Positions 1-10,819 are shown, counted from the stretch's first letter. The stretch is DNA of 22,543 bases from Ophiocordyceps camponoti-saundersi (nom. inval.) (GCA_003339415.1 PDHQ01000460.1:1-22543), one strand, 5' to 3'. The notes: generated from the letters alone by a model not told the origin. A program made the numbers and translations.

Positions 1-62
1 TTTTTTCTTTTTTTTTTTCTATTTTTGTCGGTTAATAGTAATAAACTAAGTGATAGCTTTTA

Positions 63-76
63 GGGGGGGGGGGGGG
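63..76 (+). repeat. G14 homopolymer tract
   Basis: Fourteen consecutive G. Such a tract contains no CpA or TpG and is therefore immune to RIP, which may explain why it stands out in AT-rich surroundings. Its length in an assembly is uncertain because homopolymers are poorly read. Confidence 0.9.
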
Positions 77-486
77 TCTTAGAAAGGTAAGAGATAGTCA
101 CTCGGTAAAAAGAAGCTTAATAGGGAAGAAGTAGAATAAGGACGGCAGGAAGAGAGGTAGTTTATATATATATAGTTTATTCGAGTATATAGTATCTTTC
201 TACTTTGCTTCTTTATAGCGCGTAGTATATACCGCTTATATACGAATATAACTAGAACTTAGGATAATATATATATATAGATTAGTATAATAGTTCTATA
301 GTTATAATTACCGTATTAGCTTAGTACTAGCAAAACGCGGAGGATATAGAGTTAGTTTCTAAGGCGTGATTAGTCTACGGTACCTATACGGTTAGGTTTA
401 AAGTTAGACGAGATTATATATCGTATTTTATAACCTAATATTTATATATCTCTAGAATATAATACGTTAGCTAGGATTTTTTTTTA

Positions 487-508
487 AATATATATATATA
501 TATATATA
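487..508. repeat. (AT)n microsatellite
   Basis: Uninterrupted alternation of A and T following a T run. Similar tracts occur at about 12011-12045 and 21807-21829. RIP of (CA)n or (TG)n tracts yields exactly (TA)n, so some may be former dinucleotide repeats of another composition. Confidence 0.85.
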
Positions 509-738
509 ACGATTTTAATATTAATATAAGGCCTAAGGGGATAAGATTACTTCCCGTATTTAAAAGCGTGAATTTATTAGGTAGTAGAGGGGTAGGTTCT
601 AAGAAATGTCTATTCTTATATTTTAGTAGGGTAACCGGCACTCGTGAAAAATAAATAGAGGGCTAGCAGGGAAGACGGTGTGGAGGGAGTAGGTCTAGGT
701 CCGCTAGGGCGTATAGGTTAGAAATAGTAGTACGATAC

Positions 739-800
739 TAAAGGTCTATTAAGGTAGTAAAGGTCGATTAATATCTATTAAGGTGGTATAGGTTAATTAG
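739..800 (+). repeat. Short imperfect minisatellite
   Basis: Words of the form AAGGTCTATTAAGGTAGTA, AAGGTCGATTAATATC and TATTAAGGTGGTATAGGTTAATTA follow each other, giving about four degenerate units of 15-20 bases sharing AAGGT and ATTAA. No gene is associated with it. Confidence 0.5.
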
Positions 801-1619
801 GCCGTTTTAATTTATTAGAAAAAAATTAATAGATAAGTATCTTATATCTAGAGAGTGCTTAAGAAAAGGGGGTGAAATAAACTATCGTCTTTCTAAAAGG
901 AAGTTAAAATAGAGAGAATCTTCTTAAGTATAAAGGAGACGAGGAAAGGCGTAAGATTATCTTATAGATAACGTTAGTCGCTATAAGCGTAAGGGACTTA
1001 GTTATATATATAGCTCGTGCTCCGAGTAATTTTATCTTTTTAGCCTAAGGAATTTAATAAACAAGACGGAATTAGACGAATATACGGATTTTTTTTTTTT
1101 TACATTTCCTTCTTTTATAGGGCCGTATATTCTATAATTAGGTGATTTTATTCTTCTTAAATAAACGGTTAGTATAAGATATAAATAGGAAATTTAAAAC
1201 ACTTAAAGTATAATATAAGATAATATTTAGACGTAGTAAGCGATTTACGGGTTTTTTTCTTAAAAAGATAAAAAGGATAATAAGTATATATATAATAAGC
1301 TAATAGTAGAAAAAAGGGCCGGTTTATATATCGTATTAGATAGGATAATATTAGTAGGTAGTTAATATTAGAAAAGGTAATTTATAGTTATTATTTCGCC
1401 TAGATTTATATTTTATATATTATATATTTATATATACACGTATTTATATCGCGAGTAATATATTTAGATAGGTATTCTTATAATAAGGAATATCTAGTAG
1501 ATTATAAAAGGGGTATATAGAGATACGTAGATTACGATATAGGAGAAGAGAAAAGGCAAGGTTAGATTATAAAGAGGTGAGACTATTTTATCGACGGTAA
1601 TAGGCTAGCATAAGAAGAA

Positions 1620-2000
1620 ATAAACGCTAATTATATATAAGATATTATTAGAAGCCTTTATAGGTATCGATTAAATTATTTACTCGGCCCTTTTCTTATA
1701 TTCTAGGAACTTCTACGGATTAGTATTATAAAGGCGGGGGTTTATTACGTATTATAAACTAGCAGCGATAAAGCTAAATTATATTATTAGTCTTAAAAAC
1801 CTTTGCTAGAAAAGCTTAGGGTTACTTAAGTAAAAAATATAGTTCCGAGCGTAGTCGGTAAAGCGTTTTTTTATCGGAGACGAGGATTTAATAGCCCTTA
1901 GGGGTTCTTTTATCGCCACGAATAGTAATAAGTCCTAACTACTTAAGTATATAAATATTTACGCCTTTATACTTTATATATTAGATAAGTTAGAATAGAG
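1620..2000 (+). pseudogene. Decayed reading frame, unidentified
   Basis: One frame over about 125 codons has amino-acid character and is broken only by TAA/TAG. It includes the stretches LYRYRLNYLLGPF, RISIIKAGVYYVL, KNIVPSVVGKAFFYRRRGFN and GFFYRHE. The other two forward frames have more stops and lower complexity. I do not recognise the protein. Upstream sequence (1540-1620) may continue it in another phase. It could be part of a transposon ORF. Confidence is low because the stretch is short and identified only by its lack of non-RIP stops. Confidence 0.3.
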
Positions 2001-2149
2001 TAAGGTAAAAAGAGAGCAGGGTATATAAAAGAATAGTCGTATCTTACTAATTTTTCCACGTATATCTATAATAGATAATATACCGTCTTATCTAGGGGGA
2101 AATCGTCCTAGATATATATACTAGAGTGCACGGAGAATAATTATAACCG

Positions 2150-5100
2150 CTAACTGCTCGGGGTTCTTTTTCGCGGGGAAAGTAGTAAACCCGGGAGCGT
2201 TATTAAGCGCCCGAGGAGTTTCTAATAACGCGGTAATAGTAAGCGCCTATATTAGGAGGAGGTTATATATAAGATTAAAGAGGAGGCTCCGGAGGAGGTC
2301 GTAGGCTCTAGCGTAATATTATCGGATACGTAAGTCTTTAAGCTATTTACTACTAATTAAACTTATAAAACCTTTTTTAATTAGCGGCGGTATAGTATAA
2401 AAGGGTATAAGGTAACCGAAGTCGATAATATAAGGAGCTAAGCTAGTAATCGTTTCCTACGCCTCGAGAGCCCGACGCTTTAGTATACCGGGAATAGCGC
2501 GGGCGATAAGAGAAGGTCCGTCGGGTCCGACGAGTTTAAAGAAACGCCTTACTATTAGACGACTAGAGTAGGTGCTAGGCGTTTATTAGATATAGCTAGC
2601 GGCGAGGGCAGCGTCGAGTGCGGTAGTCTACGTATTAGGGGGCAGATTCTTATTACGAGTATATTAGATAGCGCTACGAAGATAAGAGAACTAGGTAGAA
2701 TACTTAGAGGTAAGGGAACGAGAGGCGGCGATTTTCGTAGAGAGGTATACCTCGTAGATCTAGAGTATATAGTCGCTACGTACTTTATATTCTATTATTT
2801 TAATATTACCGCAGGTAGTAGGACTATTATCGTTAAGAGGGCTAGTAAAGGCTTCGAGCTACTTAGCACGGTATTAGCGGGCTAGAGGGGGGGGGGGGGG
2901 GGGGGTAGAGATACGGAATAGTAAAGGGGTTTCGGCTTAACTGCTACTATTCGAGAAGGGCGGTAATACGCTAATTTCGCCGCGTATAGTTAGTATCGTT
3001 AGGCTAGTCGGTTTCGATAGCTTTAGATAACCGATTCTTTAAAAGGTTACGGAACTTAGAAGTGACGAACGCGACCGTTTATAAAACCTAGAGATCTCGG
3101 ATTATAGTTACGGCGAAGTTTATAATATCCCGGGGGGAGGAAATAAGATCGCGCCTAAGGATACTAAACTTAATATCGTTATAGCGAGTGCTAGAGATAT
3201 GGACGCTATAATAGAACTTAAGCGTAGGAAAGTATAGGAGCGGTAGTTATTTATTAGCTAAAATAGAGTAGAGGTAGCCGGTATTTATCGTACTAGGAGT
3301 CCGCTCGAAGTTAAGTACCGTTAGCGAAATAAAGGGCTATACCCCCTTTTTTAGGCTTTTTATTATAAGTATTAGGCTAAGGGTCCTAGTAGGTAATACC
3401 CTAAAGTCGCCGGTAAAATAAAAGTTTCCGAGGCGGTTAATAATAGCTACGGCCTTAGAGTCGGCAACGTTAAGCCCGGTATCGGGAGAGGTAAGGAAGC
3501 GCGAATCTATACTACGTATTACGAAGTCGAATATCCGGCCGTAAGTAAAAAGAATACTAGGGAAAACGTCGGGCTAGAAGTTACGGAGAGGCAATATATA
3601 GGAGGATTTATTATAAAGGAAGAAGTTAATTAGGTTAAGTATAGGCTTTAGGACGGTACCGAAGTTACGGTATTTAATAGCTAGCTCCGGGGTCTATACT
3701 ATAACGACCTATTTTATGCGAAAGGCGTAAGACTAAAGTCTAATAGAGGCCTCGATCTGCTCCTTTTCGCGCGTAAACGGTATAGATACCTCGGGGTTTA
3801 TTAGGTTAGCGCGGCCGCAGAGGGCGGCGAGGAGCCTCTTATACTTAGTATCGGTAGCTGCGCCGTATCTCGCCGCCTTAGCCGGCGGGAGGGTAAGCGT
3901 AGCGATGCCGATACCCTTCGCTACTAGGAGGTCTTCTAAGCGGCTATAGATAGAACGCTTAATATTAGAGTAGCCCTAAAAAAAGCCGAATAATATTACG
4001 TCTAGGTAACGCGCGCGATCGGCGTTACTACTACGGTTATCTTAGTATATATCTCGTAAGAAATAAGGTAGTGCTAGAGACGAGAAATTACTAAATCGGG
4101 GATAGAAGGCGAGCGGGTAGAAGGTAAAGTTAGTAAGGCGGCCGTAATGCTAGGCGACGAAGGTGCGGTCGGCTAGTAAGTATAAGCGTCTAACTTTAGG
4201 GGTATTAACGTCGCTAAAGGGGTGCGGCGGCGTGGAGTGGCGGGCGTCGGGTATCCCGCTTTGCTCTTACGGGGAATATTATATATCGGCAGCGAGGGTA
4301 TAGGAGACGTAAGCGATTCCGGAAAAGTTATACCTAGCGTTAAGCCTGCTAAAGAGCATAAGGAGGCGGTTAGAAAAGGGATATAGGGCGGGGATAACGT
4401 TATCGCTATCGGGGTCCGGGGTAGCATAAGGGGAGGGGACGGGTTCTAGATTAATCTAGGTATTAGCACCGTAGTTATAAGCGTGAAAGGCGGGCTTGTT
4501 CTTTATTTAGAAAGCGTTATCGTAATAGTTATAGGCGAATATAGGCTAGGAGTCTATGAAAATTTACTAGAATATAACTTACTTCGCGAGGGATAAGGTT
4601 TACGAATAGGTTTCGTTAAGCCGCTAACTAGGCTTAATACCGGATCCGTAAAGCTCTAAGGTTTCGAATATACCTTTAATATATTCCGCGAGGTGGCTAG
4701 CGTAGTTAGTATATATTACCGTGCCGGCGGAGGTTACCTTAGATAGGTTTCGAGGCCTAGCGGCCGGGTTTACTTTATCGGAATCGTTAATCTTAAGTTC
4801 GACGAGGTATATAACGATAAATTAGGTTTCTCGTAAGCCCGCTATAGCGATACGGAATATGCGGTTAGTAAGGGTAAATAGTAGCAGTTTAATCGTATAC
4901 TTAGAAGCGTAAGGCGCGGACTAACGCTATAAGGTAAAGGTAATATTATTAAAAAATCCGCCTTAGCGCGAGATAGTTTAAAGGGGAAGACTAATAATAC
5001 TAATTATATCTATATAGAAGGTCGGATAGTAATTATCTTCGACGCTTGCGGGTTAGGACTAGCGACTATCCCGAGAATATCCGTAGTCGATAGTATAGCA

Positions 5101-5541
5101 GGTTTAGAAAAGAGAGAGGGCTTCGGCGGGATTAAAATTAGGAGAATTAGTAAGTTTTCGAAGTTAAGAGGCTAGTTTCGGATTAGCCTAAATTAGGTAT
5201 AACGTAATAAAAATAGTTACCGGAAAATTTACGAGATCTAAAGGTATAATCGATCGTATACCCGCGCTAGATAAGGGTAGTTTCCTTATCTAGGGGGGCA
5301 TATTTATCTTTAAATTCTAGCAAGTTATTAATATATCCTAGCTTAGTAGGAGATTAAGGCCGGTCTTCGTTATCGTCGTAGGAATAGTATTAGTTATTAT
5401 AAAAATTATAGGTAGGGGGTATTTTAATATATGCTTCGAGTAAAGAAGTACGCGTGCCGTAGGTGTTAAGGGCGTATAAGGGAGGTAAGTAGGTAATAAC
5501 TTATAGAGGGAGAGAGAGTAATTAACGGGCGAGTTAGACAC
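2150..5541 (-). pseudogene. Very long RIP-killed gene, minus member of a divergent pair
   Basis: Reading the minus strand from the ATG at 5541 (MSNSPVNYSLSLYKLL), a single frame runs to the G19 tract at 2887-2905, about 880 codons, without any insertion or deletion. It is broken by about 38 stops, all TAA or TAG, at positions where CAA, CAG or TGG would be restored by reversing RIP. The first 67 codons are still open. Internal stretches look like ordinary protein: RARYLDVILFGFF, RSIYSRLEDLLVAKGIGIAT, ATDTKYKRLLAALCGRANLI, SIPFTREKEQIEASI, TGLNVADSKAVAIINRLGNF. Beyond the C-run (a proline run on this strand) reading continues in shifted phase towards about 2150, ending unclear. No domain, signal peptide or membrane segment that I can name; I, L, Y and V are inflated by RIP. 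The neighbour at 6240 points the opposite way. Function unknown. RIP implies that another copy existed in the genome. Confidence 0.72.
2887..2905 (+). repeat. G19 homopolymer inside the minus-strand decayed gene
   Basis: Nineteen consecutive G, which is a CCC (proline) run on the coding minus strand. The frame that is unbroken from 5541 down to here does not continue cleanly on the other side; the best frame below 2887 is shifted. Slippage in the tract, in the genome or in the assembly, is the simplest explanation. Confidence 0.85.
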
Positions 5542-6239
5542 GTTAATTATTTAGTCCTTTTATAAGAAAAACGGCAGGCTAGATATTTTTTTTTATTTTA
5601 CTATATAGTATTTAGATTTAGTGCTTATATTATATTTATATTATAATTTTATTTAATATCGTAAGCGGCCTTATCACTAGGCCCTATTAACCCGCAGCAT
5701 CGTATAAGGGTAAAGAAAATTTAGGGCCCCGTTATTATAGTCCCTTTATAAAGAATCCTTTATATTATCTACACTTATATATTCTCTATCGTATTTCCTC
5801 TAAGGCTATATAATAGTTATATAGATAATTAAAACTTATATTATTTTATTTTTCGTACGGAATAGGTAAGATAGAATAGAAGAATAATATTAGCGGTATA
5901 ATTATAGTAAGATAATAAAAAGAGACGGTATATAGTATTATATTATATATAGGGAAATTAGGTGCTTTAACGAGGTAGTTTATAGAGACTCTACTATAAA
6001 AGTATATAGATTTAAATAGTAGTAGGGAGCGTAAATTATAATATCTCTTCGAGAAACTATTTCCGGGAATATAAAGCTTAATACTCGGGTAATATTATTA
6101 ATATTATATTAGGATATTATAAAGGGTATAAGACGGTAGTTAAGTTTATAAGAAAAAAGTTATAATATTAATAAAATATAATAGGCGATATAAACTATAC
6201 TTTTTTAATAAAGAATCTCTCTAAATATAGTTAGCGTGC
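5542..6239. promoter_or_regulatory. Spacer between two divergent decayed genes
   Basis: About 700 AT-rich bases between the 5' ends of the two long decayed genes, with no reading frame of protein character. If both genes once worked, this would have held both promoters. I see no recognisable motif that could be trusted after RIP, which itself creates TATA-like words. The call rests on position only. Confidence 0.35.
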
Positions 6240-8960
6240 CCTACTATTTCTATCGTCTGCCTTTAGCCCCTACGAAAATATTATGCCGGCAGACCGCGAG
6301 GAACGGTTTAACTTATTCCTTAGCGTTATATTTTACGGTCTACTAGCGGTATAATCGTTTATCCTTATAGTAGGCAGAGCAGGGCTTACTTACTATATAG
6401 ACCGCGTAGGGTAGCTTATCTAACCCGGCTTTAAGGGTATTTTACTAGTAGCCGGCGGGGTATTAGTAAGTTAAGGATAGCGGACGGACGGGACGGTATT
6501 ACCCTTAAGGGTAGTATTAGGGGAATTAGCTTTAGTACGAGGAAGGGGTAACGGAGGAAGTAAGCTATCGGAATTATAACGTATATTTCCGTCATCTTTG
6601 CTAGCGGTGCCTCGTTCTTAGTACGTATCGTCGTAGGAATATATAGGACTCGAGGGGAGAGAGATATTTTCGTCGGGGGGAGGCTTAGAACGTAGTTAGC
6701 TACTTACTTTAAATAGCTACGTTACGGTTAGGGGAGCCCGTTTTCGCGAAGGCGGTGGTAAGGTTAAGGGGGGGGTTAAATCCTAAGTAGCGGTAATAAA
6801 TAAAGGTGCGTTTAGGCGTTAGGTTTCGATATTTTCGGCGTTAGGATTACTACCGCTATCGGTTTTAAGAACTTAGTATAATAAGTAGGTAATATATTAT
6901 TATAGCGAAAGTTACTATATAAAGAGGGCGGCGAGGGTCTTAGGGAACTCGGCTAACTTAAGGATACGATAAAGGCGTTTATCCCGGGCAATAAAGGGGA
7001 GCCTTAACGCGTAGGTACAGAGGTCCTAGGCGAGATTAAACGTTTCGGTTCCGCCGCTATTATAGGGACTAGTATCGGTATCTACGGCTAGTAACTAGGT
7101 AAGGCGAAAGTCGGGACCGATATATTAGCGAACGATATCTAGCAGACCGTACCAGAACTAATCGCTAAATCGGGCGGCGTAGTCGTCGGTATCGATTCCC
7201 TCTTTAGGGAGCGTAAGGTAGTTAATTTAATATAGCTACTTTAATACCTTAAGATTACGGATCGTAAAGTCGAGTAACTTATACTAAAGAATAATCGCTA
7301 GGCGCTTATTAATAAGTTTAGTATTAAAACGTAGTAGGAATAAAACGGGTCTCTATTTAGCTTCGTTAAGGCGTTCGGTATTAAAGGATAGGAGGGCGGG
7401 GAGGAGGTCTCTATAAAGGGATAGCTTCTAATTATCGCGTTAGTCGAAGATAATAGTAGGCGTGTTATTTAGCTAGCTTATTATATATTTTATTACTTAA
7501 CGGAGTACCTTATATTTTATTGAGGATAAGTTTATAGTCTAAGTAAGGTCGAGGATCTTAACGTATCCTTTTATAAGCTTATAGTAAATATATTCGTACT
7601 CGTCGTTAGTAAATTAGATAAGTAGGGAACCGTTACGTTCCGCGGTTAAGCTACCCGATTTAGCGTTTTTTTAGGGTAAGAAAAGGAGCTTTTCGATCTT
7701 AGTAAGCGGATTATCGTCGCGAAGGGCGGCTGCGAGTTTATGCTAGTTATTAGGTATCACGCGATAGTAGGCGGTAGGGTAAAGGTGTCGGAGGTTATGC
7801 GTAACGTAATAAAAGGTAGCAAACTAGAACTATAGCAAATAATAATATTAGAGATAAGGTATAGCGGTCGGGGGGGGTGGCGAATTTTAGGAACTCTAAG
7901 GCGTATTATCGAATCCTATATAATAATTCTAAAGGTACCTTTACTTAGGGCGGTAAAGCACTAGGCGGTAATATGATTTTTCTAGACGGGGTTACGCTAT
8001 ATAGTAGCGAGTCGTTATAGCGGGAAGCCTAGTTAGCCTTTTAGGAAGAGGCAGCGTCCTATTTCGGTTTCGATATTATAAGCGGTGCCTTAGAACCTTT
8101 TAGGATCTTAGGAGGCCGCCTCTATTACCTATACCTAGATATCGCTATAGTTATCGTTCTTTAAGAGAGTTTGCTAATTAAAACGTAATATTAAGTCGAT
8201 ATTCCCTAGTATAGAATCTATATTATTATTAGCGTAAGGTTACGAGATTAATAGGGTACGAGGCTTAGACTTTTATTATAAAGCTAGCAGGGCTACTATA
8301 AGTTAGCCTCCTCTCCGTTATACTCTTAATTATACCTTTTTAGCGCTTCGATCTAGTGCTAGCTAGATAATACCTTAACCGGTATTTCTAAAAGCTAATC
8401 GAGCAAATTATAAATAGTTTTAACGTTACGTAGTTCGGTATTAATATTCTTACTTTATAGGAAGCGCCGGGACTCGTTAAGAGAGAAAAGGATGGTAATA
8501 TAGTTTTTAACCGTATTTCGTCGTAGGGCTCCTTAATAAAACGCTTCGTAGAGTTAGTTAATATGCTTCTTATCGAGTATTCTATTTTTCGAGATCGTCT
8601 AATCTATCTTTAGAACTTTTATAGGGATTTTAGCTATAAGTATATAGTATTTTTTAGCGTCCTAAAATATACTCGTAGTATTATTAAAATATTTATCTTA
8701 AGTAGCGAGGGATTAGGTTATTTCTTCGTACGGTTAGTTATTAGATTATCGATTTCGGTATCGCTTGCTAGGTTAGTGCCCGGGGGAGGAAGCTTTGCGG
8801 CGAGATATAGTAATTAAGTTACTTAAGCGTTATTATAATATTATAGGTTCTTAGGATATATTTAAGAGCTTAAGGTTAATAGAAAGAATATAAGTAGCTT
8901 AGGACGTTATATCTTTTATAAGGTAGTACGGTAGTATTAAACTTAGGGGATAATATAGGT
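6240..8960 (+). pseudogene. Very long RIP-killed gene, plus member of a divergent pair
   Basis: Three collinear blocks of protein-like frame, each broken almost only by TAA/TAG: 6240-7869, then after a G8 run a shifted frame to about 8330, then a second shift and one frame to about 8960; roughly 900 codons in all. Legible stretches include YKEGGEGLRELG, GTEVLGEIKRFGSAAIIGTS, ELIAKSGGVVVGIDSLFRER, ELFDLSKRIIVAKGGCEFML, GGKALGGNMIFLDGVTLYSS, EEAASYFGFDIISGALEPF and LIKRFVELVNMLLIEYSIF. A TGA near 7521 is a rare exception to the RIP stop pattern. The true start is not visible because ATG becomes ATA under RIP; the ATG at 6283 opens a different frame and is not favoured. I recognise no family. 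The gene is divergent from the 5541 gene, which suggests a two-gene module. Confidence 0.68.
7870..7877 (+). repeat. G8 run at a frame break
   Basis: The protein-like frame of the plus-strand decayed gene changes phase exactly across this run: codon starts are at multiples of three before it and shifted after it (VANFRNSKAYYRILYNN follows). A one-base slip in the homopolymer is the likely cause. Confidence 0.6.
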
Positions 8961-9421
8961 ATACTATTATATATTTAGTTTTTTTTTATAATCCCTACCC
9001 TTTATCTTTTAGCTATAACCTAAACTATATAAGATAAAATAACTAATATTAGTATATACTTATATATATTAGGGTATCGTAAACATTATACTAAAAATAC
9101 CTTATAAACTCTGCCTATTATATAAGACTTATAAGTTATATAGTTTATTTGTAACAGATCCTTATAAAGGTACTACTATTTCCTACTCTTATTATTCCTT
9201 AGTTCTATTTCCCGTATATATATACGATAGGAATAGCTATAGATAGCTATATAAATAAACGTACGGAGAGGTAAGAGTGGGACGAATATACCTAGGTAAA
9301 AGGGCGCTACGAATCTCGAGTATTAAGAGGCCGTCTAATAACTTATATTATAGAGCTAGACTAGTAGAAGAAACGTATTAATTAGTAGGTTAGGGAGTAA
9401 AATAGGACGATAATTATATAT
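8961..9421. other. AT-rich spacer without a gene
   Basis: Poly-T (near 8980) followed by TA-rich sequence; no frame with protein character. The words TATATATATACGATAGG and TATATAAATAAACG near 9215-9260 are reminiscent of a promoter or LTR, but RIP generates TATA-like words everywhere. I could not pair this stretch with a second copy downstream of the copia fragment, so it is not called an LTR. Confidence 0.4.
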
Positions 9422-10238
9422 AAAAGGAGGGAGGGAGATCGTTTAGGTTACGAGAGTGCTAGATAGTATCTTTTAGTATTTTTTAATATAGAATATCGGG
9501 CTTATAATAGTTAGAAATCCTTATTAGATAGGTTATAAGGGAGCGGTTCTGCGTTAAAATACTATCTTTTAATAATAGGCAGTGCTCTCCACGTCGCTAT
9601 TCACACTCGACTAGATATCGCGTATACGGTTAGCAAGCTTACGAGGTTACGCTTAAACTTAGGGCCGCGTTATTTCTATAAAATTAAGCGTTGCCTAGCC
9701 TATCTTCTCGATACGGCTAACTACGCCCTCTCCTTCGGTCCTAGAACTTATACGGCTATCTGCTTATTAGATTCTTCCTACGCTAATTGTCCGGATACTC
9801 GCAAATTATCTTAGGGTTACTGTTTCTAACTTTAGGATAGTGGTACTTTTAATTAGAAGGCTATAAAGCAAATAACCGTTATAACCTCCTCCACGGAAAG
9901 GGAACTCCTAGCCTTTTCTAAGGACGCTAAGGAATAACGGGCCCTATCCCGCTTAATTAAAGAACTCGGCATCTAAATAACGGGCATCTCGATACTTTAC
10001 TATAATAATTAGCGTACGATTATACTCCTAACTAAACCTCCCGCGAAAACTTTAAATAAACCTCCGATATATCGATATTTATAATTACTAGTTACGATAA
10101 GAGGTATAGGATAAACGTATCGAAATCCGCTAGATCGCCTCCGTAGATAACCTTGCGGATAGCTTTATAAAAGCCTTGCTTGCCGAGGCTTTGCTTCTTT
10201 TCCGCGAGCGTATTAGGGTTTTACCTCTACCTTGCTAA
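9422..10238 (+). mobile_element. Ty1/copia pol remnant: RT tail and RNase H
   Basis: Copia-type retrotransposon polyprotein C terminus. In one frame from about 9422 to 10050 one reads IIGSALHVAIHTRLDIAY, then TVSKLTRLRLNLGPRYFYK (the conserved segment after the RT), then the RNase H core with DSSYANCPDTRKLS, stop, GYCF, and TSSTERELLAFSKDAKE, then a patch matching the LLKELGI region. A one-base shift near 10050 leads to the terminal block IDIYNY, stop, LR, and IASVDNLADSFIKALL, which matches the copia HIDIxxHWLRQxV...ADxxTKAL ending. Stops sit where Trp or Gln is expected, e.g. the Trp of HWLRQ. The natural end is the TAA at 10236. Gag, protease, integrase, the catalytic YVDD part of RT and the LTRs are not seen, so this is a 5'-truncated fragment. 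CpA/TpG survive somewhat more often here than nearby. Confidence 0.9.
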
Positions 10239-10454
10239 CTTCCTTCTCTTTTCTTCTATTTCTTTCCTTTATTATAAACTCTTTCTTTCCTATATTTTTT
10301 ACTATATTTCTTTACGTTATGCTTTTTGCTTTAAGGAAACTATAGTAAATTACTATAATATTAAGGATATATACGATTATTTCCCCTTTCCTTTCCCCTT
10401 TTTCTTATCTCCTTATGCCCTTATGCTATCTATATATAAGGGAATATACTAAGG
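10239..10454. other. Pyrimidine-rich spacer downstream of copia remnant
   Basis: Strongly C/T-rich on the plus strand (runs such as CCCCTTTCCTTTCCCC near 10383), ending in TATATATAAGG. A copia element would have a polypurine tract and 3' LTR just after pol. The composition is suggestive only, and no matching 5' copy was found. Confidence 0.35.
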
Positions 10455-10462
10455 CTACCGAC

Positions 10463-10819
10463 TTAACGAGCTAGGTTAAGGCTAGCACGACGTAAAACCG
10501 CCTACGAATTCGCAATAATACTATCGGAACTCGAGCCTCCTAACGACGAACTAGTCGGGTAATTATAGGGGCGCTCTATAATAATATAGTTAATATAATA
10601 ACCGCCGAAAACGCCCGGGACCTTAATATAATAGTATATAGTAAGCGGAAGAGTCGGGTCCTCGCATTTAGCGTAAGAACGAACGATCTCGCCTTAGCTT
10701 ACTATAAGAATTCCCTATAGCTAGTTAGGGAAGCGTAAGAGCGACGTAATCTAACGCTAATAAGTAGTATAGGCGGGATTATACGCGATCGAGATAATCG
10801 GGTTCCTAAGCGGCGGCAT
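10463..10819 (-). pseudogene. Small repeat-encoded gene, copy D
   Basis: ATG at 10819 starts a single frame of 118 codons plus stop (MPPLRNPIISIAYNP...), interrupted only by TAA/TAG. It aligns without large gaps with copy C: MPPxRN at the start, the NP...T block, a Q...I...LLR segment, then an NxLxGI core, and later YIKVPGVFGGYYINYIII in place of the YIxVTGAFRDRYANYIVI of copy A. The tail has a Ser-rich patch (SSSLGGSSSDSIIANS). The stop at 10463 is TAA and may itself be a mutated CAA, so the original protein may have been longer, as B suggests. No family recognised; the basic MPPKRN-like start is common in nuclear proteins, but function is unknown. Confidence 0.62.

Larger units (their letters stand above)
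1..1619. other. AT-rich RIP-decayed DNA without a recognisable gene
   Basis: Both strands are full of TAA/TAG in every frame and I found no extended frame with amino-acid character. The stretch is dominated by TpA-rich words, poly-T runs and A/G-rich strings. It holds a G14 tract at 63-76, an (AT)n microsatellite near 487-508 and a short minisatellite at 739-800. CpA and TpG are very rare, as expected after saturating RIP. It is probably old repeat sequence decayed beyond recognition by eye. Confidence 0.6.

Noticed and set aside
4173..4427. Open minus-strand stretch of 84 codons (MLPRTPIAITL...)
   Set aside because: It overlaps, in another phase, the long decayed minus-strand gene whose own frame has the richer and continuous protein signal. 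It is a by-product.
6283..6360. ATG at 6283 as start of the plus-strand long gene
   Set aside because: It opens a frame that is not the one continuing through 6450-7869. The original ATG was probably converted to ATA.
8961..9421. 5' LTR of the copia fragment
   Set aside because: No second copy was found downstream of 10238, and TATA-like words are produced by RIP throughout.
10180..10452. Open plus-strand stretch of 90 codons (MPRLCFFSAS...)
   Set aside because: It starts inside the last codons of the copia pol remnant in a different phase and runs through C/T-rich DNA, giving a Phe/Leu/Tyr-rich low-complexity product. Not credible as a gene.
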